A stretch of DNA of 64,000 bases from Camellia lanceoleosa (GCA_025200525.1 CM045762.1:188753154-188817153); one strand, 5' to 3'; shown: positions 35,030-47,414, counted from the stretch's first letter. Made by a program: numbers and translations. The notes: a model not told the origin generated them from the sequence alone.

Positions 35030-35925
35030 TTTTTGTATGTATTTATTAATTTTTTAAAATATTTTTTCACAAATATTTTACTATTTAGATATATCTAATA
35101 TGCATATAAAAAAGTAAAAAAATTGATTAAAATTTTAAAAATATTTACTAAAAATAAAAAAATACGAAAAACAAAAGACTTAATTTTTAAAAAACTAAAA
35201 CCAAACACACTAATTATATATATATATATATATTTTTCTAAATCCATATTCCAAACACACTGTAAAAGTGATTGCCAAACGAAATAGTTACCAGATATAA
35301 GATAGTTAGTTGATTCAATGGCCTACGTAAATGGCCCTTAGGATAGTAAGAATGTCAAAATTTTAGGCTATGTTTTTTTGTGGAGTTCAAATCAAGACTC
35401 CACACTCATATTTGAGTGATATTTGATTATAATTTTTAAAAATTAATTTTACACCACTTTTGAAAATGCATTTTAGGCGAGATTTGTATTAATTTTTTAA
35501 AATATTTTTTCACAAATATTTTACAATTTAGATACATCTAATGTGCATCTAAAAAAAATAAAATAAAATAGATTAAAAATTTTAAAATATTCACTAAAAA
35601 TAAAAAAAATAAAACAAAAAAATTCAATTTCTAGAAAACTGAAACCAAACACACTAATTACATATATATTAAATTTTTATCTAAATTCATATTCCAAACA
35701 CACTCTAAAAGTTATTGCCAAACAAAATAGCTACCGGATATAGGATAGTTGATTCAGTGGTCTACGTAACTGGTCCTTATGATAGTAAGAATGTCAAAAA
35801 TTTAGGCTGTGTTTGGTGTGGAGTTCAAATCATAACTCCACACCGATAATTGAGTATTATGTTTGGTTACAACTTTCAAAATTTAATTCTACACCACTTT
35901 TGAAAACTCGTTTTAGGTAGGATTT
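35030..35925. repeat. 445-bp tandem duplication
   Basis: Unit 1 (about 35030-35476) and unit 2 (about 35477-35925) share TTTTCACAAATATTTTAC, AAACCAAACACACTAATTA, AAACACACTSTAAAAGT, and GATAGTAAGAATGTCAAAA in the same order. The copies differ at roughly one base in ten. Confidence 0.8.
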
Positions 35926-35991
35926 AAATTTTAAAATTTGACCTATCCAGTCATCATCCTAGACGTCCAGCTAGTGGACGAAACAATGCAA

Positions 35992-36022
<31 letters not shown>

Positions 36023-36328
36023 TGTATGTTGCAATTGGCACTTGTTATTTTTTATATATTAAATAAAAAATATTTTTTGATTTTTTAAATTTTATTTTTA
36101 TGAGCTTTGAATAAAATTTTAGATCGTGAGTTTAGTTATGAGTAATAAGTTTTTTTAATCAAATATCATATGTCACATCAATTATTTTAAACTCAATTCA
36201 AAACTCTTTTCAAAATTCATAATCAAATAAATTTTTTACACTCAAATCATAATTTCAAAACTCACAAACTCAAAATATAACTCTATTATCAAATCATAAT
36301 TCTAAAACTCTACCAAATACAATCTTAG
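35803..36328. repeat. Possible foldback element
   Basis: The left end AGGCTGTGTTTGGTGTGGAGTT resembles the inverse of the right end (ACTCTACCAAATACAATCTT). Similar to many plant MITE ends (GTGTTTGG), but the arms are imperfect and no clear duplication was found. Confidence 0.4.
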
Positions 36329-36639
36329 GATTCGAGTTAATGGAGCCACCCTCGTTTGAGGACTAAATATTTTAACTAAAGAATCAAAAAGTTACTATAA
36401 ATTATTACATTATTTTTTTATATATCTTTTCACAAAAAAGAAAAAAATTATTAAAATAATCTAATCTCAAACGGGGCTTAAAGGGCAATTTAGGAACTTA
36501 GAAAAAAGTCAATTTTTTTGACGTTTTACAAAATTCTCTCAAAAAAATATAAAAAAAATCACCAAAAAATTAAAAAGTTAAAAAATTAACTTTTTATTAA
36601 TTTCTCAAAACACCCCCAAATCCCTGAAAATCTATCATA

Positions 36640-37068
36640 TAGCTAAAAAAAAAAGTAAAAATACGAAGCAGTTACGAACTGGAGCCGCATAGAGGAAAAA
36701 CCTGGTGGCTTGAGCCGAGTAATGGCTCAGTGGAATATTCCAGAAAATAGCAAACCCTAACCCTAGACTCCTCACACACGTCGCACGTGACAGCAGAGCG
36801 TAGTGAAAAATCAAGTATAGAGAGCGCCGCAAACAATAATAACACAAGAAATACGAGTTCGCTCACGAGAACCGTCCGATCTACTGACACGTCATCAATC
36901 CGATTCTCTCAGTGATTCAACGGCTGAGATCGAGGTATTGCAGAGAGAGCCACTGGGTAGAACGAAGAAGCTCCTCTATCCCCTTTCTCTCTCTCCTCCC
37001 CTGTTTTTTCCCCAAATTTCCGATTTTAATTTTTAATTTTCAATTTTCCAGAGAAAATTTTGCAGAAG
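36640..37068 (+). promoter_or_regulatory. Promoter and 5' leader of the acidic-protein gene
   Basis: It contains a telo-box (AAACCCTAACCCTA, 36752-36765), a G-box (CACGTG, 36784-36789) and a second ACGT element (TGACACGTCA, 36885-36894). CT-rich leader sequence (36975-37000) precedes the start codon. Telo-boxes are typical of promoters of growth-related and nucleolar genes in plants. The transcription start was not determined. Confidence 0.55.
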
Positions 37069-40018
37069 ATGACAATCATGGAGGAAGAGAGAGAATTCAA
37101 AGAAATTGTTGAAGATGAAGAGGAGACTGATGAGAAGGTCGATGGCGTGGAAGAGGAAGAAGATGGAGAGGATGATGATGAAGACGACGATGGTGAAGAC
37201 GATGATGATGATGATGAGGATGATGATGATGATGAGGAAGACGTTGATGATGATAGAGAAGTGCTTCAGAACTCTGGTGGTCCTCCGGTTCAGTCTATAG
37301 ATGACGATGAAGATGATGATGAGGACGATGATGATGAGGATGACAGTGACGACGACGGTGAGGGCGATGGTGACGATGACGACGACGATGGTGAGGGGAA
37401 CGAGGGGGAAGACGATGAGGAAGTCGAAGAAGAGGTGATTTTTCTTAAACCTACCTCGTTTTTCGTAATTTTTTATCGAATACGTGTTGAATTTGTTCAG
37501 ATCTGGTGGTTTGGTTGATTTTGCTTAAACCTACTCGTTTAGCTTTGTTTGTCTGTGGAAAATTTACAGGGGAATTTTTTAAAAAATTAGTTTTGACTGT
37601 AAAAAATACTATCCTTTTCCACCTTCAAGGTGATTGGGGAGATTTGCCCTAAAAAAGTGAGTTCTTACTCTAAAAGTTTGCAGGAAAATTAGTATAGGAA
37701 CTATTTTCCATCCTACCAAACGGTTTTGCTCGGCAGATTAATCTTAAAAATTGTTTTATATGTCTATTATATTGTTTGCCGTGTAAGCTTGATTATTCCT
37801 GTTGGTTTCATAGTTCTTCGTGGGTTGCTCTCTTCTATTCTTCAGATCTGGCCATATCTGTGAATTTCTATAATCTCTGTTCTTGTTTTTTTGCTGTAAG
37901 TCTCTGTCTAAGTTGACATCCCAAATATACAGTAATAAGAAGTGTAAGATATAAAGAAGACTTCTCAGATCCGAGTCAATATCGTGTTACTAGTCTTATC
38001 ACTCTCTCTCTTTCTCCGTTTTTTTTTTTTTTAACTAACCTTGAAGTCGCCTCTTTCTGGGTTTAATTGCTTGCTTTCTTTTTGGTTCCATGTTAGATTG
38101 TTCATTGAGCTGAATGGAACACAGAGCTTTAAGTTGATTCTTTGTTTTTCAATTGGTTCTTCAGAATTCTTGTTATACTGCTTGTTTTTTTCTTTGTTTT
38201 TTTGGTTTTTTGGCTTGGTCATGTTTGATCCTTGTTTGTATGAAGTAGATCGAATTATTAGTGATTTTTTTGACCAGTCATAAAGTTCTTCTATCCGGTG
38301 TGTTGATTTTGTTCTTCTTCTTTTTTTTTCATTTCATTTTTATTTATTTATTTTTAGTTATCTCGAAAGCTTGAATTACCCTTCTGTGATAAAGTGGTAA
38401 GGCTTTTGTATTTTCATCTTCATTTTATGTTTTTGACAATTTACTTTCCTTCTACTACTATGTTATTAGCATGACGGGATATTTTTTCTGGGGAGGTACG
38501 GATTTTGGTGTTGCTAGAAGAGTATTTATATGAAACATTATAAAAAATAATATTGAAATGGACAAATATTTGTGCATCATTTCATGGTAGTCTTAAATAG
38601 CAATTTTGGGTTGTGAAGTTCCCCTTTTAGCGTCTACTAAAGTCCATGGCAGATAGGTGTTTGTGTAATTTAGTTTCTGCCACACGAAAGAAGTACTCAG
38701 CCATAGCCACCAAAATGGTGGTGAATCAGATTATTTGTAAACGACCACCTAAGATCAACTACTTGTGGTTTAAAGATGTGCAAAAACATCAGCACAAAAG
38801 GGTTTACGAATTATTCCAACATTTTAACTCCAAAACTTCATAGTTTACTTCTTGAGGTCACCAAATTTGGTTACCATCATAGGTCTCTATAACCTTGTAT
38901 TCCCGAGCCAAAAAAAAGGAAAATAGAAAAGAATTGAGCTATTTTTGTATACTCAGCCACAACAGATGGGAAAAGAAGAGTAGCTGACGTGTTATGGGGC
39001 TAACTATCCTTTTTAGAATTTTTGTACTCTTTGCATGCTGGTTTCATTAATGCTTATTAAGTTTATTATAAGCGTTTTTTCCCCATTGTTGTTATTATTA
39101 TTTAATTGCTTATTATATGCAATTTCACCTTCTTTAGCTGGTAGAACTTTAATGTTCACCATCTTGTGTGTGTTCTACTTGTAGTTGAGAACTTTAATTG
39201 GTCAAAATCAAGGTACAAGTTTTGCTATGTTGTTGTGTTTGACATTTTTAAACATGCTTTAGATTTTTATCCAGTTTTCTGCAAGTCTCAATTAATTGTT
39301 GACTTGGACTTTCTAGTGTGCAAATTAATAGGACTAGAAGATCAACAGTCTACAATCTACATACATATTTATATAGGCATTGTAGTCATGCTTACTCTGA
39401 TAGTTTTTACTGCAATTACATATAGTTAAAACAAGGTTTTGCAAGAAAATGGAGGATGATTTTCTCATGGACTTATTTTTTACATTGAAAAGGATTTTGC
39501 CGTGAAGTTTAGCTTAGAATCAATTCTAGATGACTTTAACGAAAATTTATTTTTCAAGTTCTTGCACCCCCAAAACAAAATTGTGGTTCTGCCCTTGGTT
39601 TTAGTTGTAATTTTTGTTATTAATGTTTTTGTAATGGCTCCAATATTGGCAATATAATTATACAATCATTTTAATTTGTTTTCTTATGAATTCTTTGTCA
39701 CTTGTTATTTGTACTGGTTTTCTTTTCTAGCCCTATGTATATAATCTCACTCACATATAAATGATCACCTAGGAGGATATGGGAACCGAATACCTTGTCC
39801 GACCAGTGGCTCGTGCTGAAGAGGAGGAAGACGCCAGTGATTTTGAACCAGAAGAGAATGGCGAGGAAGAAGAGTTTGAGGAAGAGGAGGAGGATGATGA
39901 TGATGATGATGCTGCTGGGAAAGTCGATGTTTCAGCAAAAAGGAAGAGGTCAGGCAAAGATGACTCTGGTGATGATGATGATGGTGGAGAGGATGATGAG
40001 AGACCATCCAAGCGATAG
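37069..40018 (+). CDS. Highly acidic, probably nuclear protein (two coding exons)
   Basis: Exon 1 is 37069-37434 and exon 2 is 39773-40018, joined in phase 0 across a 2338-base GT-AG intron, giving 203 residues. Exon 1 starts MTIMEEEREFKEIVE and is then nearly all Asp and Glu, with one neutral break (VLQNSGGPPVQSI). Exon 2 carries a non-repetitive motif (DMGTEYLVRPVARAEEEEDA), another acidic run, then KRKRSGKDD, a possible nuclear signal, and ends ERPSKR. The MGTEYLVRP motif recurs in plant proteins loosely named prostatic spermine-binding-like. Acidic runs like these are common in histone- or ribosomal-protein-binding factors, but no function is established from sequence. I chose ATG 37069 as the first in frame. 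A second ATG at 37078 has a better context and would drop three residues. Confidence 0.8.
37435..39772 (+). other. Intron of the acidic-protein gene
   Basis: It starts GTGATTTTTC and ends ATCACCTAG. It is T-rich, with no transposon ends, reading frame or small-RNA hairpin that I could recognise. A start-proximal intron of this size often carries enhancer function in plants, but nothing specific is visible here. Confidence 0.7.
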
Positions 40019-41689
40019 GGCCAGGCCTTCTTGGGTTGAAGCCAACCCTTGACATATAGGTCATTCTCTGCTCTCTCTCTCTTAAATCCATCTTACCTCT
40101 TTGTAGAAAGAAGGAATAGGATGCTTTCGTCAATGGATGCTGTTCTGCTTTCCTGTAATATCATGTTTCAGTACTACTTTATAGGGTTGGTTAAAGATCT
40201 TGAAAATGCATATAGTTTATATGGGTTTTCAAAAACTATTAAGACTTTGGTTTAGATGTGGTGTAAGGTATTGATGTTAGATAAACTCAAGCACTTCATT
40301 CTTAGGTAGGTTTTAGTGCTCCTTTTTATTCCCAGTTTGTTGGATGGTTTTAAGATACTTTGTGGATTTCAATATATTGTTGGGTTGTTTTTGAGATGAC
40401 ATGGATCTCTTTTTCTGCCATTAGAATGATGATGATGATCTTGATTTAATTTCCTACTAGCATTTTCACTGGGGAGATAAAATTTCAAATTTTGATGGCA
40501 ATTTTTGAAGTGATGAGATGAGTGTTTGGGTGAGGAGATTTTATTGGGTATTCATGGAGGCAAATACAGGTGGTGCTCTCAATTTGATAAAAGATTAGTT
40601 TATACAGTGGAGTCCATATATGTCATTTGGTGAAAGTGGAGCGTTGCTCGAAGAGGGCACATAATAAATTTTTTCTGGGCCATATTGGATGATTTGAGGC
40701 AATACTTGAAGCCCAACATCATTGGAGAACTTTTTGAATTAGATCTAGGCACCTTGATTGAAGTCATGTCGGGCTTTACCAAAGCTATTGTAGCCCATCG
40801 CTTTGTTTTATCATGCCAATTTGCTCCTTCTTGCCCCGGCCCAAAAGAAAAGTATTTTACCCAACCCGACATTGGTGGTTTGGGTGCCAAAGTTCTATGG
40901 GTCGGATCTGAGTTGTACGATAATTTACCATATTATACTCCAAATAAAGATTATTTAAAAAAAAAGGAAAAAAAAAAAAGGAAAAAAGAAAACAGGCATA
41001 TATCTCTAAGAACATGCCAGAACTGTACGGTCCCCTTACATATTCCAAAATTGGAGAAAAGGGTCCTAAGAGTAAAAAACTAAAATTAACTAATATTTTT
41101 TATTCTTCGTGCTCTTTGTTTTTTTATTTATAATTTTTAATTATTGTGGGACCCATTGATGCACATGATGTCGTGGTCACATGGCTGGCTTTGAATTGTT
41201 TTTACAGTCTTCTCCCTCGTGATATAAGGGGGGCTAAAACGGCAATTACAGAAACCCACTGCACTGTAACAAGGACTTTTTAGTACTTTAACATTTCTTC
41301 TTGTCGACCGACTCAACCCACATATGTTCATGTCTTCATTTTAGTGGTTTGTATGTATTTTTTAAATTAAACTTTGCTTTATTTATTTATTTATTTTTTT
41401 GAGTACTGATGAACGGTGGTGGATGTGTGTAATTGACAGATGGCATTACCATGCTGGTGTGGGACCCTTGACCGAGGATAAAGCTACGAAGAAGCTGTGA
41501 AGGAGCAAATCAACGGTGGTGGGATGAGAGGTGGCTCCCACCAAGCTGTCTGTGGTGGTTGGTTACGTGTTTCATTTTAAATGGTGCCAGCTCACCATCA
41601 CCATTACGCGTTATCCCTTTTTATTTCAACGATTTTTTTAAAAATTTATATTTGCAAAAAATTTAAAACGAAAATTAATCTATTAGAGT
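40019..41689. other. 3' region and intergenic sequence
   Basis: 40019-40420 is probably the 3' untranslated region of the acidic-protein gene. The rest has poly-A runs (40958-40986) and moderately GC-richer patches at 40690-40900 and 41400-41580. Neither patch has a coherent protein or a splice structure I recognise. Confidence 0.5.
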
Positions 41690-42045
41690 TTTTTTTAGCA
41701 TAAATTATAAATATACCTTTTGAGATTTACTTAAAATATAAATTATCTTATGTGATTTGAAAAATTATAAATACTCATTCATTAAAAATTTTTATTTAAC
41801 AAAATTAATTAAAAAAAATAAAATTCATAATTATTTTTTTATACAATAATAAAATTATCTAAATTATTAATTGAAATATATTTTTAATATTATTAAAAAC
41901 AATTAATTGATTTGATGATTTATTAATAAAATAGACGATTTGTTATGAAATTAAAAATTTTAAAAGGTAAAATGTAATTTTAAAAATCACTAGAGGCAAT
42001 TCATATTTTAATTACATTTTAATATATTTGTAATTTATTCAATTT
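41690..42045. repeat. Foldback MITE
   Basis: The left arm (about 41693-41800) and the right arm (about 41930-42040, inverted) are similar. The left arm reads AAATTATAAATATACCTTTTGAG and the inverted right arm AAATTACAAATATATTAAAATG, converging on AACAAATCGTCTATTTT. The same sequence recurs at 63880-64000. Confidence 0.6.
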
Positions 42046-42661
42046 TTTAACCATGAAACAATTAATTCCATTTGTTATAATTTTTATTTTATTTTATTGT
42101 TTTGTTTCTCCTATGCCTCCTTGCCATCGATGACAATTGTTGCAACCATCTTTAGCCGTTGCCAACCACCATGGCGGCCACTTATCGAATTGCCTTGGGT
42201 TTCGAAATAACTACCTTTGGCTGTCGACCAACTCCTCCCACCAACATCAATCACCTCTCGACAATCACTTGGGATAATATTTAGGATTGATTTGACATAA
42301 ATTAAATAATATAAAAAGTTAAAAAGTTATTATCTTATTTAAGTCACATTATCTTATTTAAATCACATTACTTCTCTAACATATCACATTAAATCTAATT
42401 TAAATTCAATCCATATAAGTTAAAAAGTGTATTTTTTTAGAACATTTCAAATCAATCCTTAATCATTAACAATCATCAATTAATTATAAAATTATTAAAA
42501 AAGTAAAGAATATGTTAAATAAATTAATTTTTAACTAATGAAACAATTTTTAATTAAGTTTAAGAAAGAAAACTATAGGAATCGATCTCAAAGTTTTACG
42601 TTTTTGGTTGGCTGTTCATGTTAACCAATAAAGTGGTGAAATCCAAGTTTTACTCTCATAA

Positions 42662-43236
42662 GAGCATCTCTAACGGTTAACCTTTTTTTTTATCAAATCT
42701 GATGCGGAAAAGGGTGATTTTCTCAATTTGGTACGTCGCGCTCTAACGGTGTTGTATCAAATTTGTTGCATCAAATTTGCGCCGGGCAACCGATTGGTTG
42801 ACCGGCCGGTCAACCGGTAAAGGCCAAATTTTTTTTTTTTTTTTTTTTACCGGTTTGAATCCTTTGTTCTGAACTTTTTGAACTTTGAACTTCTGGGTGG
42901 TCGACTGGGTGGTCAACCGGGTGGTCGACCACCTAGGCAAAAAAAAAAAATTTATTTTTTTTTTGACTGGTTTGAACCGAAAAGTGAACCTTTTGAACTT
43001 TTTTCCGGGGCGACCGGTTGGTCACCCGGATGGTCAACCGGTTCGTAATTCTCAACGGTCAGGAACAGTGTTTTACTGAAATGCTTCGCGTGTTCTCATT
43101 TTGATACCAGATTTGCTGAATTCCCGATTTGGTATTGATTTGATGAAACCGTTAGAGTTCAAAAAATTAGAGAAAATTGGGTTTCTCATCAAATTTTGAA
43201 TTTGATGCTGGATTTGATTCTCCGTTGGAGATGGTC
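42662..43236. mobile_element. PIF/Harbinger-like MITE (575 bp)
   Basis: Terminal inverted repeats are GAGCATCTCTAACGG (left) and GACCATCTCCAACGG (right, inverted), flanked by TAA on both sides (42659-42661, 43237-43239). A three-base TWA duplication is diagnostic of PIF/Harbinger. The interior is unusual in carrying many GGTCAACCGG or GGTCGACC palindromic segments between 42790 and 43045, and has no ORF. Confidence 0.75.
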
Positions 43237-43438
43237 TAAGCATAATAAGTTTTAAAATTTTGATAAAAAGTTCTACCAACTTAATATATGTTTTTCATAT
43301 GTACATTTTTTTTTAATTTATTCATAATAAATAAAGATTCACATTAAAAAGAACTCTATAAATTTTTAAAAAATTATAATATATAATTAAAAAAAAGTTC
43401 ACTTTAAAAGAGGCTTTCACCAATTTAAAATACGGTTT

Positions 43439-43585
43439 TGATTTGTGGCACTAAAAAGTTGGGCACTAATGTCCTTAATTTTCATATAAGGTTAAAAAAA
43501 AAAAAAAAAAACAAAACAAAACAGAACAGTTACCCAAAATGAAAATTAAGGACATTAGTGTCCAACTTTTTAGTGTCACAAATCA
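43439..43585. mobile_element. Near-perfect foldback MITE (147 bp)
   Basis: Two arms of about 47 bases are inverted copies with very few mismatches: TGATTTGTGGCACTAAAAAG against the inverse TGATTTGTGACACTAAAAAG, both running on to GTCCTTAATTTTCAT. The arms are separated by a poly-A rich loop. RNA from here would form a strong hairpin. No clear target duplication was seen. Confidence 0.75.
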
Positions 43586-43639
43586 TTTTTCTTTAAAATA
43601 TGTTTTACAAATTTTTCTTAGTCTTCACTTTGAATTTAT

Positions 43640-43855
43640 AAGTTTTATTTAAGGGCGAATTATATTAACAGTCTTTATAGGTTGTGACTCGTGTCATTTT
43701 GATATATAATTTTTTAATTGTAATATATTTTATCATAAATTTTGAATCTTATTTTAAATAAGAACAATCAAATATGTTTCCTTTATAAATGGTCAATTTC
43801 AAGAGTAAAATTGTCATACAATTTATATTGTATTAGTTAGTTTGTATGTTGTTTA
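43640..43855 (-). repeat. Inverted copy of the Tat target repeat
   Basis: Reverse complement matches 34190-34360 and 44780-44950, for example ATTCAAAATTTATGATAAAATA against ATTCAAAATTCATAGTCAAATA, and GACACGAGTC near the end. Confidence 0.6.
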
Positions 43856-44175
43856 AAATGTAATGATCTTTTTTTTTAACAAATAATGTTGAAATTTTTT
43901 TGATTATAAAGTTCTGTTTGATTTGGTTTTTAGAATCTATTTTCAGAAGAAATTTCTAAGAAATTAAAAATTAGGTGAAAAAAATTAAAACACATCATTT
44001 TTATATAATTTTATCTTTTGAGATGGTAGAAATAATTTTTTAAAATAATTTTTTTTTGATATATATTTACGTTAAATTAGTTTTAATCTTTTTCAAAAGT
44101 CAAACATAGTGATAATTTGGATATCATTATTAAACTAATCTATTAAATCAAAAAACCTAAAACTAAAAATATTTC

Positions 44176-44462
44176 GGGTGTGTTTGGTTTGTGTTTTGAG
44201 ATAAATTTTCAAAAAAAAAAAAATTAGGGAGAGAGTTTAGAATTTTTTTTAATTTGTTTGGTTGTATATTTTGAAAATAGTTTTGGAGTTTGAAATGATT
44301 TGATATTTTGTTGTAGTTGACTAAATGTGTGTAAGAGAAAAAGTGATTGATGTATAATAGAGAGAGAAGTAATTTTGAAATTTTTTTGAGAAAATTTATA
44401 ACCAAACATGTTTTTAGAAATTTTCTTGCAAAAACATATTTCAAAATACAAACCAAACACCC
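44176..44462. mobile_element. Foldback MITE (287 bp)
   Basis: The ends are GGGTGTGTTTGGTTTGTGTTTTGA and, inverted, GGGTGTTTGGTTTGTATTTTGA. TTC flanks both sides (44173-44175 and 44463-44465). The superfamily is uncertain because TTC is not the TWA expected of Harbinger. Confidence 0.65.
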
Positions 44463-44689
44463 TTCATATATTAAAATATCGATTACACATTAAAAACTTA
44501 ATAATCACCCATTACATGATAATTATAAAAAATATATATATGTTAACAATAAATACAGTCATCTATTATGTTGTAATTATCTAAAAATATTAACAAAAAT
44601 AATCACCTATTACATAATCATCATCCAAATGCATACTAAAAATAAATTTGAGAAAAAAATAAAAATAAATGAAAATTTGAAATATTTAT

Positions 44690-44950
44690 TATTTTTATAT
44701 AATTTTATCTTTGGTAGGTAAAAATAATTTTTTAAAATTTAAAAATATTTTTTGACATTTATTTTTATAAAATTAGTTTATATTTTATCAAAATTAATGA
44801 CTTTACCATTAAAATAGAGCAATAATGTCTTCAATTATTTTTATTTGGAGCAGATTTAAAATTTAGGGTCAAATATATTATAATTGAAAGGTTAGAAACT
44901 AAAATAATATAAATTTTAAATTACAAAGACCGTCAGTGTATTTGTACATT
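44690..44950 (+). repeat. Intact copy of the Tat target repeat (empty-site paralog)
   Basis: The order here, TGACATTTATTTTTATAAAATTAGTTTA then TATTTTATCAAAATTAATGAC, matches the sequence before 5987 followed directly by the sequence after 34186. It therefore represents the site without the retrotransposon. Confidence 0.7.
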
Positions 44951-45195
44951 ATTTAAATTTTGGACACTTTTAATTTTTTTTTCATAATTAAATATTTTAA
45001 ATAATTTCAAAATTTTAGTCATAAGAATCGAAAAGACATATAATTTTACATGACAATTTACTAAAATTTTGCAATAAAAGTTTAAAAGCCTCACACAATA
45101 AAAATTTGATTTATTAGTCCTCGTGGGGGCTTGTCGGCCCGGATGTCGGTGGTGATGACATTGTAGACATTAACGTTCACCAAAGAATGAAGGGT

Positions 45196-45365
45196 GGATA
45201 ATGTTATATGTTTCAATTAATATATTAATTAGTATATTAATTGATAATGTGATATAATTTTAAAAAAATTTGAGATTTGTAATGTAATTAATGAATAGAA
45301 TTAATAATAATATTATAATTAATATTGATATACTAACTAATACACTAATTAATATATATAGTACC
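45196..45365. repeat. AT-rich foldback MITE, copy 1
   Basis: It has palindromic ends built of TTAATATATTAATTAGTATA and its inverse. A related copy is at 63630-63775. Both run from ATGTTATATG to a final ACCACCA or TCCACCA. Confidence 0.55.
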
Positions 45366-46250
45366 ACCAAAAAAAATTGTCGTCCACATCCTCCGGTAAT
45401 ATTAATAGCATTCAATGCATCATGTGTTTTTTCGGACAAATTATACTTTATTTCCTCACTTATTATTGCTTTTTGTTTTATACTCTCAAATTAAAAATTA
45501 ATACAATATATATTTTTTTTCATATTTTAAAAGTTTTAAATTAAATCCTTATATTTTCATTTTGTTAAGAAAATGTATACATGTCATATTTATGATGAAA
45601 ATATCCTTTATGTTTGGTTGGAAAATTTAGAAAGAGAAAGAGAAAATTTATGTGAAACTAAGTAAGATGTAGTTATATATTATTCACATATCACTTACTT
45701 TTTTCATTTCATTTTTAAAATTTCTCCTCAAATCTCTCAATCGAACACAGTATTAAAAATCTCTCATATATGTGACATGTGCACATTAGATGCACCTTTT
45801 TTTGTCTGTATTATTAACATAATTTAGACATAAGGATTAGATTGAACACTTTCAAAAGATGAAAAAATACATTGTATTAATTTTTAATTTGAGGAAATAA
45901 AATAAAAAACGGTGATAGTTCTTTCTTTTTTAGTTTTAGGAATGGTATTTGTTGTCATTTCAGTGACTATTATTTTCACGACTCCAAAATCGCTTGACAA
46001 GATAAATCGAAAACTTTAAAAAAATTTAAAGTCTAGAAAAACCCAAAAAATAGTGGATTTTTTTGACTTATTTTGACATTTTCAAAATTTTGCACATGAT
46101 TTAAAAAAAATATATATATATATATATAAACATAACTTTTTTAAGTGTCCGCAAACACCCTTGCGCTAACGTTTTGGACTCATGTGAATTCACTTTTTTC
46201 CTCGTGAAATTCCATCTACATGTAAATGTAAATAAAAAAAATTGTACTAA

Positions 46251-46472
46251 GGCCTCGTTTGCCATATAACTATTTTAGTATAAAGTTAAAAAGTTATTAA
46301 AAAATAAAAAAATTTATAATTTATATAAAAAAGTTAAAAATTTATTTTTTTTTACTTTTTGCATATTTTTTTATAAAAAATTAAAAAGTCATTTCAAACA
46401 TACTAGATTTTTATCTTATATTTTAATTAAAAAGTCAAAAAGTTACTAAAAAAATCTATTTTCAAAACAGGC
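46251..46472. mobile_element. Tourist-like MITE (222 bp)
   Basis: It begins GGCCTCGTTTG, ends CAAAACAGGC, and is flanked by TAA on both sides (46248-46250, 46473-46475). Its AT-rich arms (AAAAAGTTA and similar) are inverted copies. The 3-base duplication and GGCC start fit Tourist/PIF-Harbinger. Confidence 0.7.
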
Positions 46473-47253
46473 TAAGTTTTTTTAATTGATAATTTGCTTA
46501 TGTTGCAATAAATAATTTTTAAATCGAAATCTAGGACTTAATTGATTTAAACAGCGTTAGAGCTAGACTCATCACAATATTCAATCCAATCTCAAACGCA
46601 AAAAGTAAATTTAAAACTTCAATTTTAGATTTATTAGATTTGAAAATCAGTGGTCTTCTTTCGGTTGATGACTCGCTATCACGGATTTGCTTTCACTGAG
46701 TTTAGTGGCCAATGGACACATTTATTAGCCAATAAGGTGCAACCACCACCAAAATGACTTACAGATGGCTTCTCTTCTAATTTTTATACCCAAAACAATT
46801 ATTACCTAACCCCCAACTCCTAAAAAAAAATAAATTAAAATATGGTCTTAAAAACATTTTTAACGGACTTTTTAACAATTAATTAGAGTAAGATATTAGT
46901 ACAGAAAATTAACGTTTTATTTTTCTTCAATGCATGTGATTTCCTTATCTTGTAGTCAAGTAACATTTTTGTTATTGTCATTGTTAATTGTAGTGACACA
47001 ATTAGCCATGAGAGAAAAAGAAATAATATGCACCGAGTATAATAGTTGTACAAAAATGAAAATAAATCATAATTACTTGAATTTGACTTGTGTTCCACTT
47101 TTTAGAAGTTTGTTTAATTGTCAAACTTATATTGAAACTCGTCAATTTCTTTAACTTAGCTTAAATCTGATCTAATAAATCTATCATATTCCTCAGAAAT
47201 TGTGATCGGTCATTTGAGATTGATTCAAAAAATAAAAAATAAGTTTAAATTAG
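46473..47253. other. AT-rich intergenic sequence
   Basis: No gene, repeat end or RNA is recognised. One patch (46640-46770) has balanced base composition but no sustained frame. Confidence 0.45.
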
Positions 47254-47371
47254 CTTAATTTTTAAGAAAAAATTAGTTTAAGAATCCTCTCCCATTTTTA
47301 GTAATAAAAAAGATTCACAATATTATTTTTTGATGTCTAAAGTCTCTCACAGAGAAATTTGATATATCTCA

Positions 47372-47414
<43 letters not shown>

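Noticed and set aside
36635..36890. Minus-strand frames suggesting a divergent gene from the acidic-protein promoter
   Set aside because: They are short, have no recognisable family, and are not followed by plausible splice sites.
39765..40133. Minus-strand frame with poly-His and poly-Ser runs
   Set aside because: It is the antisense shadow of the Asp/Glu-rich exon 2 of the acidic-protein gene.
40685..41083. 132-codon plus-strand frame downstream of the acidic-protein gene
   Set aside because: It ends in a poly-Lys run from a poly-A tract, starts at a TTG, and matches no family I know.
43990..44085. Another copy of the left half of the Tat target repeat
   Set aside because: Similarity to 44690-44770 is visible but the stretch is short and AT-rich, so I did not list it as a separate copy.
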